Positions 5,013 through 5,338 of a stretch of 5,338 nucleotides of DNA are shown one piece after another. The DNA comes from Actinomycetales bacterium (GTDB taxonomy: Bacteria > Actinomycetota > Actinomycetes > S36-B12): NCBI GenBank assembly GCA_017849335.1, contig JAFIHP010000215.1, positions 1 to 5,338 on the forward strand. The letters are read 5' to 3'. The position numbers were made by a program, and so were the translations under genes. The notes under the pieces are model-generated. The model was not told the origin of the DNA and did not search any database. It worked only from the letters and a program-made list of their open reading frames with translations. Within the stretch, counting starts at the first letter, position 1, and the number at the start of each line of letters is the position of its first letter.

Positions 5013-5338
5013 GAGTGCCCCACCACCGCTGTGGCGGGAACGAGCCTGCTCCACTGCGTCAGCCAGGCCGCCGACGTCTCCGTGCGCCGACCGGTGACGA
5101 GCACGATGCGGCCGACCCCGTGCCGGCGGGCCAGCGCCGTCACGCGGGCAGCCCCGCACTCGTCGGACGGTGCCGGTGTCACCACGGCGAGCATGTCCAG
5201 CGCGGACTCGCGATTGGCCGTCGTGACCTCGACGGTCGTCGTCGTCATCGCGGTCGTGGTCAGCAGAACGCGCTGGCGCGGCCCGCATGCCCACCACGCC
5301 CATGATGCAGACGTGTCGACCGACTGCTCGAACGCCTC
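5009..5338 (-). CDS. DUF58 domain protein, C-terminal part (runs off the right edge)
   Basis: The frame is open from base 5338 to the TGA at 5011-5009, giving the last 109 residues of a longer protein; the start lies outside the window. The segment EAFEQSVDTSASWAWW, followed by a short strand (RVLLTT), an ALDMLAVV helix and a final RIVLVTGR / ATAVVG alternation, resembles the C-terminal end of actinobacterial DUF58 proteins, which have a von Willebrand A-like fold. An ATG at 5248 lies inside this continuous domain and is not taken as the start. DUF58 genes commonly sit between a MoxR AAA+ ATPase gene and a TgpA-type transglutaminase gene. The downstream neighbour overlaps by four bases and has the TgpA membrane layout, which supports the assignment. 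Family membership rests on short sequence similarity and context. Confidence 0.7.
   Translation of the reverse strand, partial: EAFEQSVDTSASWAWWACGPRQRVLLTTTAMTTTTVEVTTANRESALDMLAVVTPAPSDECGAARVTALARRHGVGRIVLVTGRRTETSAAWLTQWSRLVPATAVVGHS

Noticed and set aside
5013..5303. Extended N-terminus (97 extra residues) for the membrane protein
   Set aside because: The extension is Arg/Asp/Gly-rich, overlaps the DUF58-like coding region in another frame, and the GTGA overlap gives a natural start at 5012.

Overview
The window looks like chromosomal DNA of a high-GC actinobacterium. Base composition is strongly GC-rich with GC-ending codons, long antisense shadow frames are everywhere, there is a GTG start, and two genes look leaderless. 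The content (a CspA-type cold-shock protein, an actinobacterial-type ArgRS, a lipoprotein of glycoside hydrolase clan GH-A, and a DUF58/TgpA-like membrane pair) would fit the Cellulomonas/Micrococcales area. That genus-level placement is inference only.

Layout. Bases 1-103 hold no supportable gene but contain two short inverted repeats. Bases 104-135 form a strong hairpin terminator for the cold-shock gene (150-353, minus). An intergenic region of about 230 bp (354-582) carries back-to-back promoter candidates: one drives the cold-shock gene through a long 5' leader, the other drives argS (583-2241, plus), apparently without a leader. A 271-bp spacer (2242-2512) contains a repeated CGGCTATATCCC element and several small hairpins. 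It leads into a secreted lipoprotein (2513-3763, plus) with a TIM-barrel glycoside hydrolase domain, both catalytic glutamates visible, and a Pro/Ala/Thr/Ser-rich C-terminal tail. Only 22 bp separate it from a convergent minus-strand pair: a polytopic membrane protein (3786-5012) and the C-terminal part of a DUF58-like protein (5009 to the right edge), which overlap by four bases (GTGA).

How they fit together. The csp and argS genes are ordinary housekeeping functions. The minus-strand pair resembles the MoxR / DUF58 / TgpA (DUF3488-transglutaminase-DUF4129) cluster, but the membrane protein has no transglutaminase core between its N-terminal helices and its C-terminal helix. The lipoprotein occupies the place where many actinobacteria have lysA after argS. 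No mobile element, CRISPR array, RNA gene or clear new multi-gene system was found. The most unusual items are the core-less TgpA-like protein, the GH-A lipoprotein with a bare low-complexity tail, and the repeat-bearing spacer upstream of it.
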